From: Lomentospora prolificans
Taxonomy: Eukaryota; Ascomycota; Sordariomycetes; Microascales; Microascaceae
Direction: 5' to 3'
Length of the DNA: 64,000 nt
NCBI GenBank assembly: GCA_029532625.1
Contig: JARFXM010000004.1
Location: forward strand, 2,108,001 to 2,172,000
Shown here: one piece after another, positions 12,199 to 24,633 of the stretch
How positions within the stretch are numbered: the first letter of the stretch is position 1
Layout of the letters: every line of letters begins with the position of its first letter
Program-made: the position numbers and the translations under genes
The notes under the pieces: model-generated
Told to the model about the DNA's origin: nothing
What the model saw: only the letters and a program-made list of their open reading frames with translations
The model's database searches: none

Positions 12199-13946
12199 CT
12201 AGAGCTTCGGCTTTGGCCGCTGCGCGGGAGCCTGCAGCCTATCGTAGACATCCTTGGATAGCACGTCCGTCGGTACGCCATTTCCGTGGCTCGTCAGACT
12301 TCTCACGTCGATAAGCGAAGGGTTGAGCTCCGCCACCGATGTGCATCCAATCAGCCGCATGTTCATCTCCAGCTCGTCCCTCAGTAGGGACATGGCCCTA
12401 TCGAGGCCCTCGGGGCCATACGCCGACATAGCGTACAGGAAGGGTCTGCCGATACCAACACCCTTGGCGCCGAGGCACAGCGCCTTGAGGATGTCGGTCC
12501 CGCGCCTCACACCGCCGTCAACGTAGATTTCGATCTTGTCCTCGAGTCCCATCTGTCTGAGTACCGGCATCGTCTCGGCAAGGACCTCGATGGCAGACCT
12601 CGCAAACTCGAGCTGCCTACCACCATGGTTAGAGAGAACGACACCCTGCACACCCGCTTCGATGGCTTTGAGAACGTCCTCGACGCGCTGTACACCCTTG
12701 AGGAGGATGGGCATCTTGGTGATGCTCTGGAACCAGGGAATATCTTTCCACGAGAGGGCAGGGTCGATAAAAGATGAGATGGCCCGGGCGGCGCCCTGAG
12801 AGTTGTCCGTCTCCTGGCCGCTCTGCACGTTAGATCCCTCGTCAGTAAACTTGACGCGCATATCCTTTTCGCGGCGGCCGAGCTGCGGCGCATCGACCGT
12901 AATGAAGAGTGCCTTGCAGCCCCGCTTTTCGGCGTGTTGCACGATGCGTTTCGTGATTTCGCGGTCCTTGTTGACGTAGAGCTGGAGCCACTGAACTTGG
13001 TCGCCATCGGCGGCGTCCATGATCTCGTCAAAGGAGCACGAGGCGAGGGTTGGGATCATCTGGATGACGTTGTGCTTCTTTGATGCCCGTGTGAGGAGGA
13101 CTTCGCCCTCGGGGTGGCCGAGCTTTCCAAGAGCGGTGGCCGTGACGTAGAAGGGCATGTCGACCTTGGTGCCTAGCATGGTGGTGCTGAAGTCGACTTT
13201 TTCGACATCGACGAGGATCTTGGGGCGGAACCATATCCTCTGGAAAGCAGCATGGTTCTCTCGCATCGTCTATGGAGGCCAGACCGGTTAGCACACCGAA
13301 AGACTACAGGATCCCATCACTAAATAGAATTAACCACATACAATCTCGTCGTCGGCGGCGCTGGAGTAGTATGCCCACGCTGTCTTCTTCATGACACGCT
13401 TAGCAACGGCCTCAAAGTCCAGCAGGTTATAGCACTGCGACAACGGCGGCTTCAGCGCAATCATCTCCTGCCGCGCCTTCTCGTCGGGGCTCTCCTCTTT
13501 CTGCTCCACCTCCACGGTTGACATGTCGACGGGACCGAGGTGCTTAGACTGGTGAAGGAACTTATCGAGCGTGTCGGGAGGGTGAATTGGGTCGAATTCT
13601 TCAGTACAATCCTTGCCCTACAGAGACAAACGTACCATTAACGTTGCTGGTCTAGCCGGCCCAGACCGAGAGAAGGCAACTTACAGCGTACTTGAGAATG
13701 ATCTTCATACCACCGGGGTGTTCTAGATTTCCGCATTAGCCTTTTCCCTTTCCTGGAACCCCCTTGACTCGTAAAGGCCCCCAAAATTTCCCGTGGGATG
13801 GCACTTCGAGGCTATTGGACTCGTCTACGGCCTTGGCTCGTCGTACCTGGCAGAAACTCGGTGACGTCGTAGGCTTTGCCGTGGACAATAACCCAGCACG
13901 ACTTGGCCGAGTTATGCTTAGCAACATCAGCCCCTGTTAACGTCAT
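12199..13946 (-). CDS. Flavocytochrome b2-type FMN-dependent alpha-hydroxy-acid dehydrogenase (cytochrome b5 + FMN domains)
   Basis: Four minus-strand exons, 13946-13847, 13722-13685, 13617-13342 and 13269-12199, give 494 residues. Residues 1 to about 95 form a cytochrome b5 domain with HPGG (heme ligand His35) and a second candidate ligand His58. The rest is an FMN-binding TIM barrel with QLY near Tyr236, TVDAPQLGRRE, SNHGGRQLE (His353, Arg356) and DGGVRRGTD, the residues that bind substrate and abstract the alpha hydrogen in this family. The yeast relative is Cyb2, L-lactate:cytochrome c oxidoreductase of the intermembrane space. Here the protein starts directly at the b5 domain with no presequence and no earlier in-frame ATG, so a cytosolic enzyme or a different hydroxy-acid substrate is plausible. 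The second exon is only 38 nt. Confidence 0.9.
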
Positions 13947-15426
13947 GTTGGCGACTTGCAGTGAATTTTCTAGGATTCTTGAAATGCGGGTTCTGACGGA
14001 TGGGGAGAAGAAAAAAGAAAGAGAAGGGGGGGAAAATGGGCAGCCCAAGAGGTCGGGATTTTGGTGAGGGGTGCCGTTTCCGTAGCTTTAATTCAGGACC
14101 CAAAAATACTCGGGGTAATGGAACACCGGAGGCGAGTCTGGCCAGAGATGAGTACGCAACACGAAAAGGAGAAGCTGCCCGAGATTGAGAAATGTACGAA
14201 GGTAGAGACTAGAGAATTGGCCACACTAATCGAACAAGGCTATCCAGCTCGTACGAGGAACACGTTCAGGGACAGGCAATGAGGCTTGGAAATAAGACCA
14301 CCCGAGTTTGGCAAAAGACCAGTGGATGTCATTGTCCGGGGCGCTCAGTGAATCAAAAGGCCACAGGCGCGGCTGTAGGCTTGTGCGTGGACGCTGCTGG
14401 CTGGCTGTCGGTATTGATTTGTCCCACGCCCCGGTATTAAGGTAACCTTGGAACAATAGCAAACCCCGGCCTGCTCAATGGTCGGCAAGTCGGTTCAATC
14501 GATGTTGAGGTAACATAAACGCCAACCCCGGTTTTGTTCGTTCTCGGCTGGCTTGCTTGGTGGAGCACTAATAGTAATCAATGTACCATTCGTATGTTGC
14601 CCGCCAGCTGGCTGGCTACTCGCCCAGCTAATAGCCCACACCAGAAGCGCCAGCTGGCCAGCTAGCAGCTCCAACCCAGCACTACAGCTCTGGGTCCAAC
14701 CTTGGATCATTACAGCCGCCTGCTTCAATGACCTTCCCTCTGAGATCGCAATTTCACACCTCTTAATATCTGCTCAATCCTCCTTTTCAAGATTCTAGCA
14801 TCCACGCATCCCCCGCCAACCCCAACATGCCGTTGGCCCATTCTCCGCCCGACCGGATCGTCGGTTACTAGGCCGATCGGGCGTTGCGGATCTTGAAAGC
14901 GAACCGCAACTAATGCCTAGCCTAGCAGCTAGCTTTCGTCCATGTCGGCTATAACATAGTGGTGATGGTGAGGAAGGCGGAGAGGCTCCAAACACCAAGA
15001 GAGGATTAAACCCATAAGCAGAATCGTCCAAGATACCCGAGACGCCACGGGGTGTGCCACATCCTCTATCTCCTACGTCTGGAAAAAAGGAAGAAAGAGA
15101 GACAGAGATCGGTCCAGCAAAACACAAAACACGCTAATGATATTTAAGTGAATGGTGACTGGTTTTCTAATCAGTACTCCTACGACATTTCATGCATCCC
15201 ATACATTCTCATCGCACCCCAGATACTCTCATCAATAGTCTGCTCCGCTGCAATCCGCTCTCAGCCCTTCAAATTAATACGGTAATCGGTCGTGATACCA
15301 GGTCGTCAGATCAAGGCTATAATATATTTGCATGTGGGTTGGCGTAACTAATCTCTAGTGGTCGTTCATTCTCTTCTCCTCCCTATTCACTACTGCGGTC
15401 ACCTCACCGGTGGCGACGGCATCTCG
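13947..15426. other. Intergenic region with clustered GCCAGCTGGC-like palindromes
   Basis: No gene is visible. It contains the promoter of the b2-type dehydrogenase (left) and the 3' flank of bro1 (right). Between about 14,595 and 14,670 the motif AGCTGGC/GCCAGCT recurs several times in both orientations, making the stretch locally palindromic. Confidence 0.45.
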
Positions 15427-18400
15427 CTATTTCCAGGCGCTCAGTCCCGCCCAGGGATCGGTTGATTTTTGGTTACCACTGGCACCCGTAGCTCCTTGTT
15501 GTTGGTTTTGCACCGGATAATCTTGGGCGTCATAATGGATTGTTTGCTGCGGTCCCAACGGAGGGGGGCCGGGAGGAGGCGGCGGAGGCACGAAGCCGGC
15601 AGGCAATATCTGCGAAGCAGGCCGATTCGGTTTAGCCTGGGAAGTCTGCTGACCGGGCTGAACCCCGTACCCTACATATGCAAGGTGGGTTTGCCCGAAT
15701 GGCGTCTGTGTTGGTGGCGGGGAGGCTGGCCCTCGCATCCCGGGATGGCTAAATGATGTCTGCGTTGGCGGCGGAGAAGCTGGCCCTCGCATAGCGACAT
15801 GGCCAAATGACGTCTGCGTCGCAGGCGGCGACGTCGGCCCTGGATTCATGCCGTACTGGCTCGGGTTATACGCAGCAGGTTGACTGAACGGGGTTCCAGC
15901 CTGCGACACATACGTCCCGGATTGGTGCTGTGCTCCATAGTTACCGTACGTTGACGGCATATTCATCTGATGGGCCGGGGGGGAAGTCGGGAGTGGGTAC
16001 TGGCTCGCGTACGTCTGATCCGAATATCTAGGCGCATTGTCCTGCGAAAATAGAGGCGCTGGGGGCGCACGGCGGTTCTCCTGTGGCGGCCGCGGGGATC
16101 CTCCCTGAGGATTGACCGACATGCGGTCCATAAGTTCACGCAGCCGCTCCCGTTCAAGCTCCGCCTGGGACGACTTGCTAACGGACCTATCCTTCTCGAT
16201 CTGGTTCAGCAGCTGCGCACCCTCAGAGCGCCGATTATTCACAAAGGATTGAACATTCTTTTCTAGACTCTCAACTGTCTCCTTCATCTCCGAATACCAG
16301 TTCTTGGCACTATGGAGGCCGGCCACTAGATCCAAGAATTCCTGGTACGCTCGCTTATACCGGTTCACTACTGAGGCTCTCTGCCGCTGAACCCCTTCGT
16401 ACTTACTCTGTTCTGATCTCACCCTCTTATCCTGCAGCAGAATGTTGAAGGTCGTTGTAAGCTCCTTCATCAAAGCCGATTGCTTATGGTTGGCCGATAG
16501 CAACCGGAGCTGGTAAGGCCTGAACTTCTCCAACTCGGCTTGGAAGAGTTGCGTCTCGTAATTCTGGATCGACTTCTTGTTGAGGATCAGGATCTGGGAG
16601 ATGTCATCATTATGCACCTGTATCGAAGATTGTTAGTGAATTGCGAGTTAATAACAGCCGTTTCCTCGAGTAACCGCTGGAATAAGGCTGATGAGATTTA
16701 CCTTCTCCTTGAGGTCCTTGAGCACTTGGTTACGCTCGTGCTTGAGAAGGTTAAGCTTCTTCAAGATGTTCTCAACTCTGTCAATTTGATCCATAACGCT
16801 CGGCTGTCCGTCGTCGAAGTCGGCGTCCAATAGATTTGGTTCTTCTAGAGGGCTCGCGTTGTTGCTTGATTGGCCTCGGGCCTTGTTTAGTGATCGTTGA
16901 AATAGCTGATCGACTTCGCCGCGCTCGGAGGCTGCTCGCATATCGTTAAATTCGCCTTCGTTTTGCCTCAGCTTCGCAGCTAGCTGCGAATCAGTTCGCG
17001 ATGCTTCATCCAAGGCCTCACGATAGCTTCGAATGTCTCCTCTCAGAGTCGTCGTTAGGGCTGAACTAGGCTGTTGTGTCCATTCCGCCTCATATTTTGA
17101 TCGCATTTTCTCGCACACACTCTCTTCCATGTCGAGCTCCTTCTTACAGCTTTCTAGGGCCTTATAGAGAGCCACTTTCTGGCTTTGCAATGAGTCAAGA
17201 ATGCCAGCTGGATTTTCCTGCGCAGCAACATCTTCGCACCACGTTCTAAAGTCCTCGTCCGGTCCGACATCCTGGTCAAGACCACCTTTAAGCACTTGAA
17301 GCGCGCCAGGTAGCCGGAGATAATCCAAACTAGCTGCCATCTCGCTGTTTGCAAGGTCAACCCTCTCCGTTTCGGCTCTTACAAGCTTTGCTTTCTCTTC
17401 GTCGTATAGACTAGCTGACTCTGTAACATTCATGGGTACGATCTTGGAGAAAAGATCGGGCCCGGTGATGCGCTGTATCTCCTGGCCGGCGTAAAGTTCA
17501 GTTACTGGGATTGGCTTGGCAGCCGAAAGCTTCGGCACAGGTGAAAGACCGGCCTCAGAGGGTACTGGCTGGTGGTAGATAAAATCATTATCCTTAGTGA
17601 GCTCCTGCAGCTTTTCCATAATGGCGGTGTGCTGTCGTTTCGTGTTCTCGGCAAGGATTAGGCCACAGTCGCTGGCGAGGTTCGAGCTGGGTGGGACAGA
17701 AGACGAGATAGTATTAGCGGTACGATTGGCCTCCTTCGCAAGGCGCTCAGCAACCTGCAGGCGGCCGACCGCAATTCCGTGGTTATTCGCATCGTCATCG
17801 GCTTGTGCCTGATAAAATTGGGCCATGGACCCCATCAAGCTAGCCTTAACCTATATCACGACGGCTATTGTTAGGTTCTGCAGCTCGAGAGCGTTTATTG
17901 CCAGGCGGCAAAGTCTCCATACATACCTGGACGACCTGCAACCAGCATTTCTCGAAAATAGCCCTGTTCACATTCTCCTGAGCGCCTTCCACAGCTTCAT
18001 TGTAAAGGTATGCGGCTTGACTTGAGAGTTTAGCGAGAAGCCCAACCTTCTTCTGGTCCATGATCTGCTTCTCGAGGAACACCTCCGTCGCTTGGGCAAG
18101 CATGATCTGAATCAAGGTCTTGACTGTCTCCCGACTCAGGTCAGAGGAAGGCGCGTGGAGGAAGTTCTCGTTAATATACGTGAACATGCCAGCTGAGGCC
18201 TGAAACGAGTGGTAGGCCATCTTCAAGCCGGCCTCCTCGGACCTGTTCTGAACCGCAGCATGGCAGGAGAGAACTGCAGAGATATTGAATATAATCGAGG
18301 CCTTCTCGAATGCGAGGGAATACTGTGCTGTCGACTTGTGTGTAAAGGCGTCAAACCTAGAACGATCTCATTATTAGAGACAGCCATCAGGATAAAAATA

Positions 18401-18711
18401 GCCGCGATAGGGCTGACGAGGGGCCAAGCTCACCAAGTAAAAGAAATCTTGATATGCTTTTCATCTATAGGGAAGCGCAGGTCGAGGAGTTCAAGTTGTC
18501 CGTAGTATCTGTACAACATATCTCGGCCGGTCGTGCTATCCTTCCCGGCCCCTCTCATATCTTGCCTGAGGCGGTTGAGTGTCGCGCACTCTTCCGCATA
18601 CCGTTCGGGATCATCGCCGTAGGTGTTTTTGATGTAGTTCTTCAACGGCGCAACCCAGTCGATTTCGTTGGTGGACTTGAGCGGCACCGATATCATCACT
18701 GATTGAGGCAT
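15427..18711 (-). CDS. bro1: BRO1-domain protein, vacuolar protein-sorting protein Bro1
   Basis: Four minus-strand exons, 18711-18434, 18356-17927, 17850-16702 and 16617-15427, give 1015 residues. The N-terminus (MPQSVMISVPLKSTNEIDW) and about the first 390 residues match the BRO1 domain that binds the ESCRT-III subunit Snf7. A coiled-coil V-domain follows (about 390-750), then a Pro/Gln-rich tail with the near-tandem unit GPASPPPTQTSF and the end DPWAGLSAWK, typical of fungal Bro1. In yeast, Bro1 recruits the deubiquitinase Doa4 to endosomes during multivesicular-body sorting. The related PalA/Rim20 is less likely because of the N-terminus and tail. The frame extends five codons upstream only to a TTG, so the ATG at 18711 is the start. 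Confidence 0.92.
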
Positions 18712-19783
18712 CTTTTCGAGGGACAAGGTGGGGTTGCCTGCGTGGATGGGTATCTGATGTCAGATCAGAGGCCTATAGAGCCCTATAGGTAGGCAAGTTG
18801 CGGTGGCGGCCGGGTCGCATACGGGCCTCAGGTTCGGGCGGCCAAGCGCAGGAAAGACGGTGACGATTGAGGATCACGCCAGTGAGAGAAGAAGTGGGAG
18901 CAGGTTAGGAATGCAGGTGGAGCCAAGGTGGCTGGAGGGATGGCTAAGTAGATGGGCTAGTTACGCAGCTTATGATCGATGGTGAGGCCCTATACGTGGC
19001 CCGAGATATAAAGGTCGGATAAAGAGACGGTTGCACAATGCAGTATGAGCCGTTGAGGTACGGGCGAAGCTCTCGCCGTTGGTCGGGTTTGGGGGATTTT
19101 GAGAGGTGGGACTTGACAGGAACGTGGGTAGGTTAAGCGGGGTCTACCCACCTGAGCTTCTACTGATCTGAAGGTGGCGTGTGAGACAGCTACAGGTGAG
19201 GTTCGGGGTTCCTCGATAGCGACTGGAAACTTGCGTACTTCGAAGCAAAGCAGAGACCGGAGACAACTATCGGTGATATCACAACACAAAGAATCTCGGC
19301 AGACCGAGTTAGGATAGTTCCATTTGATAGAACGGCGCGTAGCGAAGATGTATACGGAGAGGAAGGAGAACTTGGCCGGAGCCTAGCCGCCGTTGATGCC
19401 TCCTGAAGGACAGTTAGTTGGCGGGGTTCGTGGGTGGTCAGAATATTATAGTGATTCGCGCTGTGATTCGTTAGAGGGTTCATGCAAGCAAAGTCCCCGC
19501 CAAAATTAGCCGCCTGGCGGATGCGGTGACATAGACTGAGGTCCAACCAACTTCAGCAGAGGGCACATGGGTTGGAGTGACCTGGATCACAAGTACCCCT
19601 ATTAATGGGTGTGTCACTGCCCCCATCAGCGCTCAAAGAAGCACTCCAAACAGCAGGGTGGAAAGGTATCCATGATGAGGGGTTATTGCTAAGAGAAACA
19701 GCCCAACACAACCCCACATTTTCTCTTAGGGGACGAAGCTGTATATAATGTATTAGCACAGTCGTTTCCACCCCATATGCTTA
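18712..19783. other. Intergenic region between bro1 and the tRNA gene
   Basis: Holds the bro1 promoter. I see no gene. Frames here start at non-ATG codons or are short and featureless. Confidence 0.5.
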
Positions 19784-19894
19784 GGCAACTTGGCCGAGTC
19801 GGTCTAAGGCGCCAGACTCAAGACTCGATCTTGCCTGTCTAACAGGAGCGTTCTGGTCTCGAAAGAGGCGTGCGTTCGAATCGCACAGTTGTCA
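19784..19894 (+). tRNA. tRNA-Leu (anticodon CAA) with intron
   Basis: The acceptor stem pairs GGCAACT (19784-19790) with AGTTGTC (19887-19893), with one G-T pair; A19894 is the discriminator. The D-arm contains TGGCCGAGTCGGTCTAAGGC. The anticodon stem CCAGA/TCTGG (19812-19816 and 19852-19856) carries anticodon CAA at 19819-19821. A 28-nt intron (about 19823-19850) lies one base 3' of the anticodon, the usual place. The long variable arm (TCTCGAAAGAG), typical of leucine tRNAs, and the T-arm GTGCG-TTCGAAT-CGCAC complete the cloverleaf. It decodes UUG. The internal A and B boxes are the polymerase III promoter. Confidence 0.95.
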
Positions 19895-20742
19895 ACACAA
19901 ATTTTTGCGTCCCGGCTTCCGTCAGGCCCCGACGTATTCTAGTCTACAATAATGTCTAAGAGACCGAGGAAGACGATCTTTTTTTGTCTTGCGAAGTTTG
20001 TTTGAATCAAACGTTATGGTCGCGTTCGGCGTGTCGTAGGCCCGCCGTCCCACAGATGACCTTCTAATGGATGACGAGATCCTAGCACAAACGGCCCATT
20101 CTTATTAATATGATCGGCCACGTTCCAGTTTGGGATCCGCCTCGATCCCACTCCTTCAAACTCGGTCAAAACGGTATCTTACGAAGTACAGCCCATGCGG
20201 CGTACCAAACCTAGAGTACAGACGCCTCTAGATTCTAGACAGCACAGATATTCGAGGCCGGAGAGTAGCACCTATAGCTCATAAGAACATATCGAATACA
20301 TATATTGTTCGTGGGGAGCTTCTTCTAGTATGACATCTATTACTTCTAGGGGAGTGTGTTTTTAACGTCCAGCCATGCCGAGAGTAGGGTCGTCACTCAA
20401 GAGGTCAGGCCTTTGAGTGCATCTAATGGTGGTACAGAGTCTGTTATACAGAAGAAGGGAAAAGAAAGGAAAAGCATGAAAAGCTATTCAAACAGAGCGC
20501 ACGGATGCCAGAGCAGAGCAGCGTCGTGACAAACTCGAGAGCTCTGGAGATGGCGGTGATATCCTTCTGAAAACGCCACACGAAAACAGAAAGCGAAAGT
20601 CAAACAACCTACTCCTCCCCTTCCAAAACACCATCCATGCTTTTGTAGTCAATTAGCCTTGTTAACTTCGCAAAATGTATGGCGCAACATTGTAATCGCG
20701 TTAGGTTAGGCGTTACATCGGACGAAGAATCCGGTCTGCCTT
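19895..20742. other. Intergenic region
   Basis: Between the tRNA gene and the 3' end of mdj1. A short T-run at about 19,978-19,984 could serve polymerase III termination, though it lies some 85 nt past the tRNA. No gene is seen. Confidence 0.5.
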
Positions 20743-22475
20743 CTACGCCGATCCGGATCCGGATTCCTTCTTGTTGTCTTCGTCCTTCGTGCTTTCCTTT
20801 GAGCTTTCCTTCGAGACTGATGATGCTTCTCTATCCTCAGAAGAGGTCTTTTCGGCGTCCCCAGGCTTCTTTTGGTGAGCGGGGTGATTCGTCAAGGTAT
20901 GCCAGATAGACTTCATCCAGCCTTCATTTTTGTGCGCTGCTGGATCATCCGAAATCCTAGAGTTAGTTAGCACCTAAATTGACCACAAGAATTGACAACT
21001 GGAAAGGCTTGCCTAGAAGAGACGTTCATAATTCTCTTTGCCGTGTTGTCATGCATTTCATCAGCGAGCATTTCCGCCAACACACGCTGGTTTCCGGAGA
21101 GATACTTGGGCATGTTGACGCGGTACTCAACTTTGAGATCACCATAACCTCCTCTTGCATGCAATTTTTTCATACCCATGCCCGACAAGGTGATCCTGTC
21201 ACCAGTGTTGGTTCCGGTAGCGACCTTGACTTTGACCTCTCCATTAAGCGTCGGGATAGCTACCTCGCCGCCAAGAATGGCAGTTGTGAGGGGAATGGAG
21301 GCGGTATAAAGAATATCGGAGCCCGCTCGGCGGAACTTGGGGTCCGAGGCGACCCTGATGAAGACATAGAGATCGCCTCGCTTGGCGCGAATCTCACCAT
21401 CAGCCACCTGGCCGGTGGGCGGCGCATCGCCAGCGCCGTCAACGCGCAAGCGCATACCATCCTCCACACCGGCAGGAATATCCACATTGATAGTTTGTCT
21501 CTGCCGTACGACACCGTCACCTGAACATGTCTTACACTCCGATCCGCGTGGAATTGAGGAGCCAGTCCCACCGCAGGCGCCGCAAGTCGACGCCATCTGG
21601 AAACCACCTTGCGCAAAGTGCACTCTCGTACCGCTTCCTCCACATACCTTGCAAGAGGAGCGCTGTGTACCGGTCTTCAGGCCGTTACCAGAACACGTCC
21701 CACAAGTAACATAAGGTGATATCGTAACCTTCTTTCGAGTGCCTTGCGCGGCTTCCATAAACGATATGTTCGCCTGTACCTCGATATTATCTCCAACCAG
21801 AATTTCCTGCTGGAATGGATTCCGGCCAGCTCGCCCCCCTCCAAAGGGGCCGCCTCTTCCTCCGCCAAAAGCGGCGAATAGGTCCTCGAAGTTGAATCCG
21901 CCACCGAAACCACCCTGGCCGCCAAACCCAGCAAATGGGTTACCCCCTCCGAACGGGTCGCCGCCAGGGCCAGGCCCAGCATTGGGATTGAATCCGGCAG
22001 CGCCGAATTGATCATATTGCTCCCTCTTCTTGGGATCGGATAACATTTCATAGGCGGATTGTATCTCGGAAAAACGGTCCTTCGCAGTCGGGTCCTTATT
22101 CGTGTCTGGGTGAAACTTCTTGGCTAGGCCGTAATAAGCCTTCTTGATCTCGGAAGCCGTCGCGCTCTTCTCAACACCAAGGACCTTATAAGGGTCCTTA
22201 GTCGACGATAAGGAGTTGGTCGCATGGAAAGCCTAGAAACTACCTCAGCATGACACAGGGGAAAGAGACTGGGAGGAACTTAGGCTTACTCTTCGGGAAA
22301 CGGTGGTCCTAGATACGGTAGATCGTGGCCGAGGCCGCGCTGGGCCACTCGTCGCAAACCCGCGAACCTGAGCCGGCTGGAGGACGCATTTTTGCAACTT
22401 AGAAGCTTGGCAGACTTGACCCTGCGTCAAAATTCGCTTGGGGAGCACAGTCTTGGTGATAACGCTTGAATTCAT
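20743..22475 (-). CDS. mdj1: Mitochondrial DnaJ (Hsp40) co-chaperone Mdj1
   Basis: Three minus-strand exons, 22475-22290, 22232-21013 and 20956-20743, give 539 residues. The N-terminus is basic and Ser/Thr-rich, like a mitochondrial presequence. The J domain follows (about 73-140, HPD at 103-105), then a Gly/Phe-rich region, four CxxCxGxG zinc-binding repeats (CGTCSGNG, CKVCGGSG, CGACGGTG, CKTCSGDG), two C-terminal substrate-binding domains and a charged Ser/Glu/Lys tail. This is the type I DnaJ layout. In yeast Mdj1 works with matrix Hsp70 in folding imported proteins. The second intron (20957-21012) appears to use a GC donor (AG|GCAAGC); no GT donor nearby gives the phase needed by the last exon. 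Its branch site is GCTAAC. Confidence 0.93.
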
Positions 22476-23679
22476 TGTGATCCGCAGGAATTCATTTGCA
22501 GGTAAACGCTCAAGGTTAACAGGACCTCAAGATTGATGTCAAGCTCGAGATGGACAAAAATCTTCCGTACTATTCTTGAGCTTTGCTAAGTTCAATTCTC
22601 GAAGATTCGTCACGTGGAGGACCCACTTTTACAAGCGAGTGGAAACATGATACCAATTCCAGCTTCTAGGAGAGCCGAGCCTAACCCTTTAAAGCCGGGT
22701 CGATGCTGGGTTGTCTCCGTCACGAAAAAGATGGAGCACCAAAAAAAGTCGCTCCATTCAAAACGGATTGGCGCTCTTAAACAAAGTCAAATGGCCTACC
22801 CTTTCACTTAATCGAGCTTTCTTACTCACTCCGGGTCTAACTTAACCCCTCCTCTAGTACAGGTAAGACTTTTTGTCTAAGATGAAGCTACCGAGATGAA
22901 GGCAAATATCAATTCGATCTTTCTTGCTCCAAAGTTAGGTCTATGGTTTCAGTAAAGTCCCCAACCAGTTCCAGATATGCCGCCTATGCTATGTCTACAA
23001 GATGGCAGATATTTGCTTTAGATTAGCAGTTACACTTGAGCCTCGAACGTTGCGAACGGCAACATTTACGAAGTCCCGTTGGAGAGTTCGTACCGATTTA
23101 TTTTTGTAAAATGACCACATGATCGCAAGTAACACTAACCATAGGCGTTCAAACCCTTCGTGCAGGAGCTGTTCTTGTTAGTAGCGAGTGGTCAGGGTCG
23201 ACGGTCCCATCACCGGATATGTCTGTATATCACCATCATCCGCGTCGCTTAGGATATATGAAATGAATTGGTTCCCTATGATTTATAAACGCCACGGTGC
23301 GTTGCATGTCTCGATGATACAATGGAGAGAGCCACTTCCAAAGCGATCAATGTGCCACCAACCCACGCCCAATGGGTGCCAAAAATATGACGATGCAGAA
23401 AAAAAAAAAAAAAAAAAAAAGAAACATCCAGAATAAAATGTCATGGTTCCGAAAAATCGGAGCTGCAATGGGCTGAGGAATGTGAAAATAGATATCGACA
23501 TGACCGAAAAGGAACGCCATAAACGCCGCAGTGTCGAAGAGCCTAACAGCGTGTGCTTCAATCTGTCGCGGAGGGAAAAGAAAACCGAACCGACCCATTT
23601 TGTCCCTGGTATGAACACCTAATCCTGCTGTACTGAAAACGAATCCCGAATCCTATCATGCCAGCAATAAATCCATGCC
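22476..23679. other. Intergenic region between mdj1 and the SAP30-like gene
   Basis: Contains the mdj1 promoter on the left and a 22-nt poly(A) run at 23399-23420. Frames crossing the run give only Lys- or Phe-repeat artefacts. No gene is seen. Confidence 0.5.
23399..23420. repeat. Poly(A) run, 22 nt
   Basis: Uninterrupted A tract between mdj1 and the SAP30-like gene. It is probably length-variable. Confidence 0.9.
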
Positions 23680-24296
23680 TCACCTCTCCAGTTCGACTGG
23701 GGGCTGCTCGTCCGGTTTTTGCTTGAGGGTCCTGTTCCCCTGATTGTGTACCGCATGGATGAGGTCGACGATTATATCGTTCTCCTGAACGCCAACACTG
23801 TTAAAGTGCTTTCGTACAGCAGTGGCTAACTGCTCTTTCGTTTGACGTTTCTGTTTTCTCCGTTTCGCCATTGTAGGTGAATATATGCCGATCCCGCCCG
23901 GCCGCGTGAAGATTATGTGGTGGTACGAGGTCGAGAAGGACAGCGGGGTGTCGAGGTTGTATTCGCGTCGATAATTGTGGAGGGCCTTGCGATCGATGGC
24001 TTGCCATTGAATCTAAAACGACAAAAGAGAAATCAAAAGTCAGTGAGTGTCTCTGAAGAGAGGTGGGCAAGTTAAGTGATCGCTCTTCGACTCACCCCAG
24101 TAGGTTCTTGGGAGACCACAGGAAGCGGTTGCGGTACGGGGCCAGCGGCAGCTTGATCGCGAGAGTGGCTGGCCTGGCTAACACCTCGTCGCATCTTTGT
24201 GCCAGTATGGGTTCCGTTCGATGTAGAAGTTTTATCTTTGTCCTTTCCCTCAGGCTTGTCTTCGTGCGCGTTCCGCGACGTCTTCGGGGGGGCCAT
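23680..24296 (-). CDS. SAP30-type Sin3-binding protein (histone deacetylase complex subunit)
   Basis: Two minus-strand exons, 24296-24096 and 24012-23680, with an 83-nt intron, give 177 residues. Exon 1 encodes a basic, disordered N-terminus beginning MAPPKTSRNAHEDKP. Exon 2 starts with IQWQAIDRKALHNYRREY and continues through a conserved helical block ending QENDIIVDLIHAVHNQ, which fits the SAP30 Sin3-binding domain as known in fungi. In yeast Sap30 bridges Sin3 and the deacetylase Rpd3 in the large repressor complex, so this should be a nuclear co-repressor subunit. It is short but complete, with ATG and stop both clear. A Tc1-type element begins about 340 bp upstream of the ATG. Confidence 0.82.
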
Positions 24297-24633
24297 GGCG
24301 GGCGAGGTCGGTCGAGTGGCAGGGAATACTTGCGATGTTGTGTGTACTTTGAGACAGAGTACCGAGAGAAATTCAGCTCCCAACGAGAAGGGAAGGAATA
24401 TTTGAAGCGAAGAGTAGAAAGAAGTATCTCATTGGAAAATCACATTGTACAATAGGGTTGCTGGCGGGAAATCCACGGCTCCAAGATGGAGAGATGGAGA
24501 GGATGGGGGATGGGTCACTTTGCAGAGGTACAATGTACTCTGAGTGTGGAAATTTGTGTTGCTGTGGGGGTTGTCCTCCCTTCGACGTCACCTTCAGGCA
24601 CTGGGTCTAGTCAGTCGCACTATATCTCCCAGA
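24297..24633. other. Promoter interval between the SAP30-like gene and the transposon
   Basis: About 337 bp, now the only host sequence between the ATG at 24296 and the transposon end. No gene is seen. Confidence 0.5.

Noticed and set aside
18712..18726. Five-residue N-terminal extension of Bro1
   Set aside because: It starts at TTG; ATG 18711 gives the expected Bro1 N-terminus.
23283..23618. Minus-strand frame with a Phe repeat
   Set aside because: Its repeat is the translation of a poly(A/T) tract; the rest has no motif.
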